Origin: Gaiellasilicea sp963850995
GTDB taxonomy: Bacteria; Actinomycetota; Thermoleophilia; Gaiellales; Gaiellaceae
Assembly: GCA_963850995.1 (NCBI GenBank)
Contig: CAWKNQ010000014.1
Location: 1-64,000 of the forward strand
Reading direction: 5' to 3'
Length of the DNA stretch: 64,000 nt
The position numbers were made by a program, and so were the translations under genes. Positions 25,517 to 35,510 of this stretch are shown here, piece by piece. Positions within the stretch are counted from its first letter, which is position 1. Every line of letters starts with the position of its first letter. The notes below the pieces were generated by a model. It had not been told where the DNA came from and did not search any database. It saw only the letters and a list, made by a program, of their open reading frames with translations.

Positions 25517-25984
25517 ATGAGCGCCGCCCTCGTGGAGCCGATGACGACGGAGGTCGATCCCGCACGGCAGTTCGACTTCTGGCTCGGCGACTGGGATTGC
25601 ACCTGGCACAAGGACGGCCTCGAGCACCGAGGCACGAACTCCATCTACGCAGACCTGGGCGGCTGCGTCCTGGTGGAGAACTTCGACGGTCGGCCCTCGC
25701 TCGACTTCCAGGGGCTCAGCTTCTCCGTCTACGACCGGGAGGCGCAGTGCTGGAAGCAGACGTGGGTCGACAGCGAAGGCGGGTACCTCGACTTCGCCGG
25801 CGGCTTCGAGAACGGCCTCATGGAGCTGCGGCGAAACGGCGAAGTCGACGGCACCCCGGCCGTCTTCCGGATGCGCTGGGAGAACATCCGGCCGCGCTCG
25901 CTCGACTGGAGCTGGCAGCGCTCCGTCGACGGCGGCGAGACGTGGACGACCCTCTGGGCGATCGAGTACTCGCGTGTGCTCTAG
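25517..25984 (+). CDS. lipocalin-like (DUF1579-type) hypothetical protein
   Basis: A 155-residue protein: 'FDFWLGDWDCTWHKDG', 'LGGCVLVENFDG', 'GLSFSVYDREAQCWKQTWVD'. This order of beta-strand motifs is typical of small lipocalin-like barrels (DUF1579 and relatives). Members are soluble and mostly uncharacterised. ATG at 25517. It stands alone, before dnaE. Confidence 0.65.
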   Translation: MSAALVEPMTTEVDPARQFDFWLGDWDCTWHKDGLEHRGTNSIYADLGGCVLVENFDGRPSLDFQGLSFSVYDREAQCWKQTWVDSEGGYLDFAGGFENGLMELRRNGEVDGTPAVFRMRWENIRPRSLDWSWQRSVDGGETWTTLWAIEYSRVL

Positions 25985-26185
25985 CCTCGCCCCATCCGGT
26001 TCGCGGCGACCTACGCACGCCGCGAGCAGGAGCGCCTCGCAGCGCGGCGCGTGACGCGCCTGCGCGAGCCCGCCGCCTGCGGGTTGCTCCACCAGCGCTG
26101 ACCTTCGCCTCCCCGTACCCTCCTGGAGGCGCGGGTCAGTGCGGTTTGGGGGGCCGTCGGACCGCCCTCGTAGAATGGCCCGGCC

Positions 26186-29100
26186 GTGAGCGCCGACTTC
26201 GTACACCTGCACGTCCACAGCGAGTACTCGATCCTCGACGGGGCGTGCCGGATCCCCGCGCTCGCGGCCCGAGCGGCCGAGCTCGAGATGCCTGCAGTCA
26301 CGCTCACGGACCACGGCTCGCTCGCCGGCGCGGTCGAGCTGCACCGAGAGGCGGCGAGGCATGGGATCAAGCCGATCGTCGGCTGCGAGGTCTACGTCGC
26401 CGACGACCGCCGCGCGCGTACGCGCGGCTACGCGCACCTCACGCTCCTGGCCGAGTCGAACGAGGGCTACGGGAACCTGATCAAGCTCTCCTCGCTCGGC
26501 TACCTCGAGGGCTACTACGGGAAGCCTCGCGTCGACTGGGAGCTGCTCGAGACGTACTCGAAGGGCGTCGTCGCGCTCTCGGGCTGCCTCTCCGGCCGCG
26601 TCTGCAAGGCGCTCGAGGAGAGCCGGCCGGCCGACGCGCGCACCGACCTCGACCGGCTGGCGCAGATCTTCGGGCCCGAGAGCACCTACGTCGAGCTCCA
26701 GAACGCCGGCCTCGACGTGCAGCAGCGCGTCAACCCGGAGCTCGTGAAGCTCGCGGCCGAGGCGAAGCTGCCGCTCGTCGCCACCGGCGACGTCCACTAC
26801 CTCCGGGCCGAGGATGCCGCCAGCCACGAGGCGCTCCTCTGCATCCAGTCGGGCGACTCGCTCAAGAACCCGAACCACTGGCGCTTCGACACAAACGAGT
26901 TCTACTTCAAGTCCCAGGCGGAGATGGCGCTCGACTTCCCCGGTCACGAGGAGGCGCTGCGGCGGACGCTCGAGGTCGCCGAGCGCTGCAGCGTCGAGCT
27001 CGAGCTGGGGAAGATCCTCTTGCCGGCGTTCCCGACCCCGAACGGCCGCGACGCGTTCGAGTATCTCGTCGAGCTCTGCGAGCAGGGGCTCGCGCGCCGC
27101 TACGACAAGGTGACGCCCGAGCTGCACGAGCGGCTGCAGTTCGAGCTGAAGACGATCAAGGAGATGGGCTTCGCCGACTACTTCCTGATCGTCTGGGACT
27201 TCATCCACTTCGCGAAGGTGAACGGGATCGGCGTCGGCCCCGGCCGCGGCTCGGCCGCCGGCTCGCTCGCCGCCTACGCGCTCGAGATCACGGACATCGA
27301 CCCGATCCGGTACGACCTGCTCTTCGAGCGCTTCCTCAACCCGGGCCGCAAGTCGATGCCCGACATCGACATCGACTTCGCGGTCGAGGGCCGCGAGCGG
27401 GTGATCAACTACGTCGCCGAGAAGTACGGGCGCGACCGCGTCGCCCAGATCATCACCTTCTCGACCATGGCCGCCCGCGCGGCGCTGCGCGACGCGGGCC
27501 GCGTGCTCGAGATCCCGTACGGCACCGTCGACCGGCTCGCGAAGCTCGTCCCAGAGGGCCCGGGTCAGACGCTCGAGCAGGCGCTGAAGCCTGGGCAGGA
27601 TCTGAAGGTCGCGTACGACTCCGATCCGGTCGCGAAGGAGATCGTCGACCTGGCGCTGCCGCTCGAGGGGCTGACGCGCGCCGACTCGATCCACGCCGCT
27701 GGGGTCGTGATCGGGGCGCAGCCGCTGATCGACGTGATCCCGCTGCAGCAGAAGGGCGCCGACCAGGAGGTCGTGACGCAGCTGAAGATGGGCGACGTCG
27801 AGGCGCTCGGCCTGCTGAAGATGGACTTCCTCGGCCTGCGCAACCTCGACGTGATCGACAAGGCGGTCGAGCTCGTCGGCGGCATCGACATGACCACGAT
27901 TCCGCTCGACGACGCGAGGACGTACGCGATGCTCGCGCGCGGGGAGGCGATGGGCGTCTTCCAGTTCGAGTCGTCGGGCATGCGCGAGGCGCTGCGGCAG
28001 GTGAAGCCGACCGTCTTCGAGGACCTGATCGCGCTCGTCGCCCTCTACCGGCCGGGCCCGATGCAGTACATCCCGAACTACGCGAAGCGGAAGGCCGGCA
28101 CCGAGCAGGTCACGTACATCGACCCGCGGCTGAAGGCGATCACCGGCAGGACGTACGGGATCTCCATCTACCAGGAGCAGTCGATGGAGATCGCGAAGCA
28201 GATCGCCGGCTTCGAGCCGATGGAAGCGGACGACCTGCGCAAGGCGATCGGGAAGAAGATCCACAAGCTGATGGCGTCGCTGAAGGACAAGTTCATCAGC
28301 GGCTGCATCGCGAACGACACGTCGGAGCAGGTGGCGCGCCAGCTCTGGGACGACATCGAGAAGTCGCAGGACTACTCCTTCAACAAGTCGCACGCGGCCT
28401 GCTACGCGCTGATCGCCTACCGCACCGCCTGGCTGCGCGCGAACCACCCCTGCGAGTACATGGCGGCGCTCATCAGCTCGGTCATGAACACGAAGGACCG
28501 GGTGCCGCTGTACGTGAACGCGTGCGACGAGCTCGGTATCGAGGTGCTCCCTCCCGACGCCAACTCGTCGCAGACCGACTTCGCGGTCGTCGAGGGGAAG
28601 ATCCGCTTCGGCCTGAACGCGGTCAAGAGCGTGGGGGAGACCGCGGCGCGGGCGATCATCCGGGCGCGCGACGACGGTGACGCGTTCGAGTCGATCTGGG
28701 ACTTCACCGAGCGTGTCGACCCGCAGGTCGTGAACAAGCGCGCGCTCGAGGCGCTCGTCAAGTGCGGCGCGCTCGACTCGACGGGCGCGACCCGAATGGG
28801 AATGCTCGGCGTGCTCGAGCAGGCGCTTGCCTGGGGACAGAAGCAGGCCGACGACCGCCTGCGCGGGCAGGCGTCCATCTTCGACCTGGGCGGTAGCGAG
28901 GAGGAGGCGGACGCGCCGAAGCACCATCCCCCGATCCCGAGCGGGGAGTTCGAGAAGCCGGAGCTGCTGAAGCTGGAGAAGGAGACGCTCGGCCTCTACG
29001 TCTCGGAGCACCCGCTCCACGCGGTGCGCGATCAGCTTCGCCGCAAGACCGACTGCACGCTCGCCGAGCTCGAGCGCCGCCGCGACGGTGAGGTGGTCAC

Positions 29101-29575
29101 CGTCGGCGGAATCGTCTCGGCCGTGAAGCAGCTGACGACGAAGAAGGGCGAGCCGATGGTCTTCCTCGGTCTCGACGATCCGACCGGCGGCGGCGAGGTC
29201 GTCGTCTTCAACTCGACCTATGCGCAGGCGCGAGAGCTCTGCACGGCCGACCGGATCCTCGTGATCAAGGGTCGCGTCGACCACAAGCAGCAGGGGGAGA
29301 CGAAGCTGATCGCGTCGGAGGTGACCGCGTTCGAGGCCGTGCCGGAGCGGACCGAGATCCGCTTCAGGGTCGACGCCCGCTCGGCGCGTGCGGGCCTGAT
29401 CCGCGATCTCGTTCACCTCGTCAAGGGCTACCCAGGCGAGTCGCCGGTGTTCGTCGCGCTCGAGACGTCGCTCGGCCCGAAGACGCTTGCGCTCGGCCCG
29501 GCCTACAGGGTCGCGATCGACACGGACTTCCTCACCGAGGCGCGCACGCTCCTCGGCGCCGACGCGATCCAGTAA
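26186..29575 (+). CDS. dnaE: DNA polymerase III alpha subunit
   Basis: A 1129-residue replicative polymerase. The N-terminal PHP domain starts 'FVHLHVHSEYSILDGACRIP' and 'VTLTDHGSLAGAVEL'. The C-family polymerase core carries 'GVGPGRGSAAGSLAAYALEI' and the catalytic triad region 'KSMPDIDIDF'. 'YRPGPMQYIPNYAKRKAG' and 'FNKSHAACYALIAYRTAWL' lie in the fingers, and an OB-fold follows near the end ('EVVTVGGIVSAVKQLTTKKG'). GTG at 26186. Intact, no frame break, and the best-preserved long gene here. It synthesises DNA with the beta clamp at the fork. The long open frame on the opposite strand is a shadow. Confidence 0.97.
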   Translation: MSADFVHLHVHSEYSILDGACRIPALAARAAELEMPAVTLTDHGSLAGAVELHREAARHGIKPIVGCEVYVADDRRARTRGYAHLTLLAESNEGYGNLIKLSSLGYLEGYYGKPRVDWELLETYSKGVVALSGCLSGRVCKALEESRPADARTDLDRLAQIFGPESTYVELQNAGLDVQQRVNPELVKLAAEAKLPLVATGDVHYLRAEDAASHEALLCIQSGDSLKNPNHWRFDTNEFYFKSQAEMALDFPGHEEALRRTLEVAERCSVELELGKILLPAFPTPNGRDAFEYLVELCEQGLARRYDKVTPELHERLQFELKTIKEMGFADYFLIVWDFIHFAKVNGIGVGPGRGSAAGSLAAYALEITDIDPIRYDLLFERFLNPGRKSMPDIDIDFAVEGRERVINYVAEKYGRDRVAQIITFSTMAARAALRDAGRVLEIPYGTVDRLAKLVPEGPGQTLEQALKPGQDLKVAYDSDPVAKEIVDLALPLEGLTRADSIHAAGVVIGAQPLIDVIPLQQKGADQEVVTQLKMGDVEALGLLKMDFLGLRNLDVIDKAVELVGGIDMTTIPLDDARTYAMLARGEAMGVFQFESSGMREALRQVKPTVFEDLIALVALYRPGPMQYIPNYAKRKAGTEQVTYIDPRLKAITGRTYGISIYQEQSMEIAKQIAGFEPMEADDLRKAIGKKIHKLMASLKDKFISGCIANDTSEQVARQLWDDIEKSQDYSFNKSHAACYALIAYRTAWLRANHPCEYMAALISSVMNTKDRVPLYVNACDELGIEVLPPDANSSQTDFAVVEGKIRFGLNAVKSVGETAARAIIRARDDGDAFESIWDFTERVDPQVVNKRALEALVKCGALDSTGATRMGMLGVLEQALAWGQKQADDRLRGQASIFDLGGSEEEADAPKHHPPIPSGEFEKPELLKLEKETLGLYVSEHPLHAVRDQLRRKTDCTLAELERRRDGEVVTVGGIVSAVKQLTTKKGEPMVFLGLDDPTGGGEVVVFNSTYAQARELCTADRILVIKGRVDHKQQGETKLIASEVTAFEAVPERTEIRFRVDARSARAGLIRDLVHLVKGYPGESPVFVALETSLGPKTLALGPAYRVAIDTDFLTEARTLLGADAIQ

Positions 29576-29599
29576 CCGGGCTCGCCTGGCCGGCACAGC

Positions 29600-29625
29600 G
29601 AGACCGCCCCTCTCGGGGCGGTCTC
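29600..29625 (+). terminator. intrinsic terminator-like hairpin after dnaE
   Basis: Perfect 11-bp stem GAGACCGCCCC / GGGGCGGTCTC with a TCTC loop, 24 bp after the dnaE stop, followed by GTCGTC rather than a U-run. It also lies downstream of the convergent gene ending at 29654. Confidence 0.75.
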
Positions 29626-29653
29626 GTCGTCACCGGATAGGCGCGACCCGGAC

Positions 29654-30034
29654 TCAGTGCGCGAGCCGGTGAACCCTGGTGAACCGGATTGCGAGGGAGA
29701 GTCCGATCGCCAGCAAGACGCCGATCCCGAAGCCGAGACCGACCTGCCGAAGGTCGATGGCCCGCCCCGAGCTCGTCGCAGTCACGACCACGTCGGGAGA
29801 CGGCGCCGACGCGAGCTGCGCGTCGAGCTTCGCGATCTGGGACTCCTCGCGCGCGTCGAGCATGCGCGCGAGCTGCTCCTGCCCGAGCGCGGCCGCGCGA
29901 TCGGCGCTGTCCGGACTGAGGTACCCGACCGCGTCGCTGCGCCGGTCGGAGGCCCAGTCGTCGGCCAAGGCCGGGACGGCGAACAGGAGTGCCGCTCCTA
30001 CAGTGGCGGTGATAAGTGAGATCGTCCGGGTCAT
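29654..30034 (-). CDS. exported protein with C-terminal membrane anchor, 126 aa
   Basis: ATG at 30034 after GGAGAAGGAGCG. Signal peptide 'LITATVGAALLFAVPALA', a polar middle ('DRAAALGQEQLARMLDAREE', helical), then a membrane segment ('LGFGIGVLLAIGLSLAIRF') and a short basic tail. It should be anchored with the polar part outside the cell. No family recognised. It follows the LuxR gene on the same strand with 50 bp between them. Confidence 0.6.
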   Translation of the reverse strand: MTRTISLITATVGAALLFAVPALADDWASDRRSDAVGYLSPDSADRAAALGQEQLARMLDAREESQIAKLDAQLASAPSPDVVVTATSSGRAIDLRQVGLGFGIGVLLAIGLSLAIRFTRVHRLAH

Positions 30035-30083
30035 CGCTCCTTCTCCTCCGCTCGTGGTGGCCTCATGACCACCCGAATCGAAG

Positions 30084-32909
30084 CTACGACGCGGACGGCT
30101 CCAATGAAGCGGGCGCATCCCCTGTGTTTGGCGGTGCGATCCCCCGTGTTTGAAGCGCCCCCGCGACCTCGGCGCGTTGGCGGATCCCGAGCTTCCCGAA
30201 GATGCGGCCGAGATGTCCCTCGACCGTGCGATCGGAGAGGAAGAGCGCTGCGGCGACCTCCTTGTTCGTCCTGCCGAGCGCGACGAGCGCAGCGACACGG
30301 TCCTCTGCAGGCGTGAGCGCGCCGGGAGACGCCGCGCGCCCGCTGATGCGCTTCAGCTCGGCTCGGGCAGCGCTCGGCCCAGAGCGCCGCGCCGATCCCC
30401 TCGAAGACGGCGAGCGCTTCCTCGAGCGTCGACGCGCGCTTCGCGTCGCCGCTTCAGTCGCCGCTGCGTCGCGCCGAGGGCGAGCAGAGTACGACCGCGA
30501 TCGAGCGGGAGCTCGACCTGCGCGTGCCGGTCGAGCGCCGTCGCGAACGCGGCCAGCGCGGCATCGAGCTCGCCCGCCTGCGCGGCGAGGAGTCCCCGGC
30601 AGCGCGCGCAGTTGGCGAGCGCCGAGACGCGCTCGAGCCGGCGGGCGTTCCCTTCGTACCAGTCCAGGAGCTCGCGCGCCTCGAGGGGTCGTCCGAGCTC
30701 GACGAGCGCCTCGATGTGGTCGACGACGAATCGGGTCGCTCCGGGCTCGACGATCCCTTCTTGCCGGACGACCGCGGTCTGCGACGCCAGGTGCTCGACG
30801 ACTTCGCCTGGCCGCTCGAGCGAGAGGGCAAGGAGTCCCAGAGCGGCGGATGCGACGAGGACCACGAAACGGTCCGAGGCGGTCTCGATGACGTCCGCCG
30901 CAGCCTCCCGGGCGGCTTCAGGCCGACCGCGTTGTGCCTGAGCGAGACTCTCGAGCGCGCGTGCGCGCAACGTGAACAGGAGCAAATCCGTCTGCTCGGC
31001 GGCCTCACGTCCCTGGCGAGCGAGCGCGAGGCCCGTCTCGGCGTTACCGAGCAGCAGCTCGAGCTCGCCGAGGAGGAGGAGGAGCCAGGGCCGCGCGCTC
31101 TCGTCACCCAGCTCGTCGGCGCTGCGCAAGAGATCCGTGAGAGCGGCACGCGCTTCGTCGTGCGCGCCGATCCAGGTCCAATACTCAGCGAGCGAGCAGA
31201 GCGGCTGGTCCAGAACGCGAACGCCTGCCGCCGCTGCCTGGAGGGCGAGCGCCTCCTCCGCCGTCGCGGCCGTCGTTGCCCGCCCGAGCAACGACACCGC
31301 ACCCAGTCGCGTCATCTGCACATCGGCCGCGAGCGCCAGATCGCCCATCTCGACGGCGAGCGACAATGCGATGTCGGCGTGCCGTACTGCGTCGTCGAAC
31401 CGCTCGAACCTCCAGAGGCTGCAGGCCGCGACTCCTTCGTGGGCGAGAGCCAGTGTCTGACGATCGGCACCTGCCAGGTCGACGACCCGCTCAAAGAGCT
31501 CCCTGGCCTCGTCGGGCGCTTCGTAGAGGCGGATGCGCGCGAGCACGACGAGCGCCCGCGCCAGTTCCGGGCCGGGCTCGAGCGGTGCGATCACCTCGCG
31601 AAGCTGGGTCTCGGCTCGACGCGAGTCGCCGGCCTCGAAGTGGAGGAATGCCGCCTCGACCGCCCGCCGAACCTCATCTGGTCGTCGATCGAGCGGCGTC
31701 AGCTGCCGGGCGCGGTCGAGGAGAAGGGCCGCGGGTCGCGGGGCTCCACGTGTGCGTGCGTAGCCGGCCGCATCCTCGAGCGCGGCGGCCACCGACTCGT
31801 CCGGCTCGTCGACCGAGGCGGCGAGCTGCCACGCGCGGGCCTCCGGATCCTCGAGGAGCTCCGCCAGCCGGGCATGGATCTCCTTGCGGCGCACGAAGTC
31901 GGCGACGTCGTACGCACCAGCGGCCAGCAAGGGGTGAGTGAAACGGATCCGGTCGCGGTCGACCTCGACGATGCCGGCCCGGACAGCGGGGACGAGACCT
32001 GACGTGCCGATCGACTCCGGTGGCCGCCTCCACGATCGTCGTCGTCGGATGAGCGTGCGCCGCCGCGGCGAGCAGGAAGTCACGGCTCTCGGGCGTGAGC
32101 GCCTCGAGTCTTGCCTGGACGAGATCGTGGAGCGACTCGGGCACCGGCAGCAGCTGCCCCGCCTCGACGATCGCGTCGCCGCTTTTCAGCGTGCGGGCGA
32201 TCTCGAGCGCGAAGAACGGATTGCCGCCCGATGCCTGGTGGACCTCCGCCAGCAGCGGGCGCGGCACGGCGAGGTCGAGGTGCACGCGGACGACCGCGTG
32301 CAAGGACCCGAGGTCGAGCGGCCCGACCTCGAGCGTGTGAACCCGCTCCGGCGGCAGGCTGCGTCGGATGTCGGCAGCGACAGTGCTCTCCGCCGACGCG
32401 CGACGAGAGAGCAAGAGGCCGACGTGCTCGCCTCGAAGTCGTCGCGCCGCGTATCCGACCGCGCCGGCCGACGCTGCGTCGAGCCACTGCGCGTCGTCGA
32501 TTGCGACGAGCAGCTGTTGCTCGGCGCTCACGGCCCGCAGGACGTTGAGCACCGCTACTCCGACGGCGTGCGGATCGGGCGGGGGCCCGTCCTCGTCGTC
32601 GAGAACGAGCGCGCGGGAGAGCGCGCGCCTCTGTGCGGGGACGAGCACGTCGAGCACGTCTGCGAGGACGGGATCGAGAAGATCGCCGAGCCCCGCGAAC
32701 GACAGCTCGGTCTCGCTCTCCGCCGGAAGCGCGCGCAGGACCCGCAGACCTCGTTCCTCGGCGTCGGCCACGCCGGCAGACCAGAGCGTCGTCTTGCCCA
32801 TGCCCGCGTCGCCCTCGAGGAGGAACGCGGTTGCGCCGTCGGAGATCCCGGCCAGGAAGTCCCTGAGGGCGGCGAGCTCGGCGTCCCGCCCTATCACCGC
32901 AGTAGGCAT
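30084..32909 (-). pseudogene. LuxR-family ATPase regulator (AAA + TPR-like + HTH), three frameshifts
   Basis: ATG at 32909. The N-terminal ATPase has Walker A 'LEGDAGMGKTTLW' and Walker B 'LLVAIDDAQWLD'. The frame breaks near 32010, and a long helical repeat region follows ('RIRFTHPLLAAGAYDVADFV', 'RAALTDLLRSADELGDESA'). Two more breaks (about 30440 and 30370) lead to a classic LuxR helix-turn-helix: 'LTPAEDRVAALVALGRTNKE', 'LFLSDRTVEGHLGRIFGKLG', stop at 30084. The rejoined protein is about 940 residues, the size of MalT/LAL regulators, which activate transcription after binding ligand and ATP. The three breaks fit single-base changes. No target genes are obvious. Confidence 0.75.
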
Positions 32910-33162
32910 CGCGTCTTGATCGTACGGCGTGCGCGACGCCGTGCATACGGCGCGCCGGGGTCGAGTTCGAGCGGGTTAGGTCACAGGATCTTCTGGTTCC
33001 TCCTCTGTGACGAAGGCGATCCGGCGCGGTGGCAGTCGGGGCTGATCTCCGCGAGGGCGAGCGGAAGCCCTCCCTTGCAGCCTTCCGCGCCGAGCTCGCG
33101 CTGCTGCGCCGCTAGCCCAGCTGGGCACCGAGGGTGGGTAACCTGCGATGTCCGCGAGGGAC

Positions 33163-33195
33163 GTGGTGGGTCCTGGCCCCGACGTGTCCGGAACG
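33163..33195. repeat. GC-rich interspersed repeat, copy 1
   Basis: Contains GGGTCCTGGCCCCGAC followed by GTGTC and GGAACG. It matches 33279-33310 with few changes, 116 bp away. The GG-TCC/GGCCCC core can form a small hairpin. It resembles REP-type intergenic repeats. Confidence 0.45.
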
Positions 33196-33278
33196 AGCGC
33201 GCCGGCCTCCGCGCTACATGCTGGCTGGCCCGTGTCCCCAGCCCGCTGAGTCTGACCAGGACGCGTCCGAGGCGGTCC

Positions 33279-33310
33279 TGTGGGGTCCTGGCCCCGACAT
33301 GTCTCGAACG
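33279..33310. repeat. GC-rich interspersed repeat, copy 2
   Basis: GGGTCCTGGCCCCGAC followed by ATGTC and CGAACG, near-identical to copy 1. A related hairpin with 'CCCCGGACATG' lies upstream of aroA. Confidence 0.45.
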
Positions 33311-33324
33311 GCCAGTGACCTCTC

Positions 33325-34923
33325 CTACGCGTCGAGTCGCGCCTCCTCGAGGTCGAGGTCGCGCGAGACACGGCGCATCACGTCGTCGGAGATCGCGCCC
33401 GCACGGCGAAGCTCGAGCACGGCGTCCCGCTCGGCGGCGAGCAGCTCCCGGCGCAACCGCTGGTAGGCGATCGACTGTTCCTCGATCGCGCCGTCGTCAC
33501 GGTCGTCGAAGCGTGCGGAGAAGCGGTCGCGGCGGAAGCCGTAGCTGCCGCGGATCCGGTCGACCGTGGCGGGGCGGACCCAGTCCTCGTCGACGAGCTC
33601 GTCCAGACGCGCGAGTGCCGCCGTCGCCGCGTCGATGCGCGCGCGTGCCTCCTCGCGCTGTTCCTCGGCGGCGTCGTCCTCGAGCTGCAGCACGCGAATC
33701 ACGGCGGGCAGCGTGAGCCCCTGCGCGACGAGCGTGACGAGGATGACCGCAAAAGTGAGGAAGAGGATCAGGCTGCGGCCGGGGAACGGCTCCCCCGCCT
33801 CGGTGCTGAGCGGGATCGCAAGCGCGGCTGCGAGCGAGACCGCGCCGCGCATCCCCGACCACGAGATCAGCGCCAGTTGTGCGCGTGGAGGCATCGGGTC
33901 CCGCTCGCGGATCCGGCGGAAGAGCCGCCGGGGCAGCCAGGCGGCTGGAAACACCCAGAGCCAGCGGACGAGGACGACGGTCAGCGACACGGCGAGCGCC
34001 CACCAGAGCAGCTCGCCCGCAGAGTAGGCATCGAGGTCGTCGAGGATCACGGGCAGCTGCAACCCGATCATCGTGAAGAGGAGCGCGTTCAGCACGAAGG
34101 TCACGATCTGCCAGGTCGACTCTCCGAGCAGGCGCACCTCGGCGTTCGTCAGCTCGGGCGTGTGCCAGCCCAGGTAGATCCCGGCCGTCACCGCCGCGAT
34201 CACGGCCGAGACGCCGATCAGCTCGGCAGGCAGGTAGGCGAAATAGCCGGTGAGCAACGAGATCGTCACCTCTGCGGGCGGATACTCGAGCCGGCGTCGC
34301 ACCTGGCGGACGATCCAGCCGACCGCGACGCCGACCACGACGCCGCCGGCGACGTTGAGCACGAAGGAGATCCCCGCCTCCCAGAGCGTGAACGTGCCGG
34401 TGACGACCGCGACAACAGCGAAGCGGTACGCGACGAGCGCGGTCCCGTCGTTGACGAGGCTCTCGCCCTCGACGATCGAGACGACCCGGCGCGGCACGCC
34501 CAGCCGCCGCATGATCGCCGCCGCCGCGATCGGGTCGGTCGGCGAGACGATCGCCCCGAGCACGAACGCCGCCGACCAGGGCAGCTCCGGCACGATCGCG
34601 TGTGCGACCACCGCGACCGCGACCATGGTCAGCAGCACGAGCCCGACGGCGAGCAGCCCCACCGGTCGCACGTTCGCGCGCAGGTCGCGGAGCGAGGTGA
34701 AGAACGCGGCCCCGTAGAGGAGCGGAGGCAGCACGCCGATGAGCACGAGCTCGGGCGGCAGCTCGATGTCGGGCATCCCCGGGACGAACCCGAGCGCGAG
34801 CCCGCCGAGCACGAGCAGGATCGGATAGGGGATGTTGACCCTCGGTACGAGCACGAGCAGCGCGGTGCCCGCGACGAGCAGCACGAGCAGGGCCGCGATG
34901 TCTTGCTCGTGCAGCTCGGTCAG
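33325..34923 (-). CDS. CPA1-family Na+/H+ antiporter
   Basis: A 532-residue cation/proton antiporter with about 12 hydrophobic segments. The first is 'ALLVLLVAGTALLVLVP', and 'YPILLVLGGLALGFVPGMP' follows. The exchange core shows 'AIVSPTDPIAAAAIMRRLG' and 'VEGESLVNDGTALVAYRF' with the conserved Asp residues. A cytoplasmic charged tail (about 120 residues, Glu/Arg-rich, helical) follows 'LQLEDDAAEEQREEA'. The N-terminus requires a CTG at 34923 that overlaps the upstream TGA as CTGA. The first ATG/GTG would cut into helix 1. It maintains pH and Na+ balance. It is coupled to the VOC gene. Confidence 0.88.
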   Translation of the reverse strand: MTELHEQDIAALLVLLVAGTALLVLVPRVNIPYPILLVLGGLALGFVPGMPDIELPPELVLIGVLPPLLYGAAFFTSLRDLRANVRPVGLLAVGLVLLTMVAVAVVAHAIVPELPWSAAFVLGAIVSPTDPIAAAAIMRRLGVPRRVVSIVEGESLVNDGTALVAYRFAVVAVVTGTFTLWEAGISFVLNVAGGVVVGVAVGWIVRQVRRRLEYPPAEVTISLLTGYFAYLPAELIGVSAVIAAVTAGIYLGWHTPELTNAEVRLLGESTWQIVTFVLNALLFTMIGLQLPVILDDLDAYSAGELLWWALAVSLTVVLVRWLWVFPAAWLPRRLFRRIRERDPMPPRAQLALISWSGMRGAVSLAAALAIPLSTEAGEPFPGRSLILFLTFAVILVTLVAQGLTLPAVIRVLQLEDDAAEEQREEARARIDAATAALARLDELVDEDWVRPATVDRIRGSYGFRRDRFSARFDDRDDGAIEEQSIAYQRLRRELLAAERDAVLELRRAGAISDDVMRRVSRDLDLEEARLDA

Positions 34924-35342
34924 GAAAGACCCTTGTCGCGGAGCTCGCGCCGCGCCGAGTCGGACTTCTCGAGCTCGAGGCCCATCCCACGCAGGATCTC
35001 GGGCGTCTTCGAGAACTGGACGTCGGCGTAGGCAACCACTTGCACGTGGTTGCCCCACGGGTCGAGGAAGGAGTTGCCGCCGAAGACCTCGGCGCCCGCC
35101 TCGCGTGCCGCGGCCAGCACGGCGTCGCGGTCGTCGACGACGAGCCCGAAGTGACGGTGCCGGTCCGGACCCTGGGTCCGGCCCTCGGCGAGCGCGACGA
35201 ACTGGTCGCCCATGTCGACGAATGCCATCCCTCGAATCCGACCGCGCAGCTCCAGCTCGAAGAGGCCGCCGTAGAACGCGAGCGCCTCGTCGATCGACCC
35301 GACCTCGAGGGCGATGTGGTTGATCCCGACGGCGCGGGGCAC
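34920..35342 (-). CDS. VOC family protein
   Basis: A 140-residue single glyoxalase-like protein: 'INHIALEVGSIDEALAFYGG', 'MAFVDMGDQFVALAEG', 'HRHFGLVVDDRDAVLAAARE', 'FLDPWGNHVQVV'. The metal-ligand positions His, Glu/Gln and His are present. GTG at 35342 is chosen; the frame allows a TTG at 35360. It overlaps the antiporter start. The substrate is unknown. Confidence 0.82.
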   Translation of the reverse strand: MPRAVGINHIALEVGSIDEALAFYGGLFELELRGRIRGMAFVDMGDQFVALAEGRTQGPDRHRHFGLVVDDRDAVLAAAREAGAEVFGGNSFLDPWGNHVQVVAYADVQFSKTPEILRGMGLELEKSDSARRELRDKGLS

Positions 35343-35415
35343 TAGCGCCCCTTCCAGCAATGCACGCCCGCTTCTGGCCCGCGATCACGCTGCGCGAGAG
35401 TCCACCCGCGCCCTT

Positions 35416-35436
35416 GCGCAGGCAACCTGCCTGCGC
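35416..35436 (-). terminator. hairpin downstream of the cNMP-binding gene
   Basis: Perfect 9-bp stem GCGCAGGCA / TGCCTGCGC around ACC, 75 bp beyond the minus-strand stop at 35511. It is suited to end the transcript of the cyclase-peptidase-cNMP genes. No U-tract. Confidence 0.55.
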
Positions 35437-35510
35437 CGCGGACGCGTGCGGCCTCTCGCTTGGTGCTCGCGACCCAGAAGCTAGACAGCATCATGGAAGG
35501 GGCGCGGCTC

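Larger units (their letters stand above)
32910..33324. other. 415-bp intergenic region with GC-rich repeats
   Basis: No credible gene. It separates the LuxR start from the antiporter stop, so both the LuxR promoter and the antiporter transcript end should be here. It contains two copies of a GGGTCCTGGCCCCGAC repeat (separate entries) and the arms CAGGAC/GTCCTG between them. Confidence 0.5.

Noticed and set aside
25475..29596. Minus-strand ORF of 1373 codons
   Set aside because: It is the antisense shadow of dnaE: rich in Arg/Leu/Asp/Val as expected from GC-rich codons, with no motifs, and it covers an intact gene.
30524..33716. Long plus-strand ORFs over the LuxR gene
   Set aside because: They have Arg/Glu-heavy composition and no domains, and the minus strand carries clear ATPase and HTH motifs.
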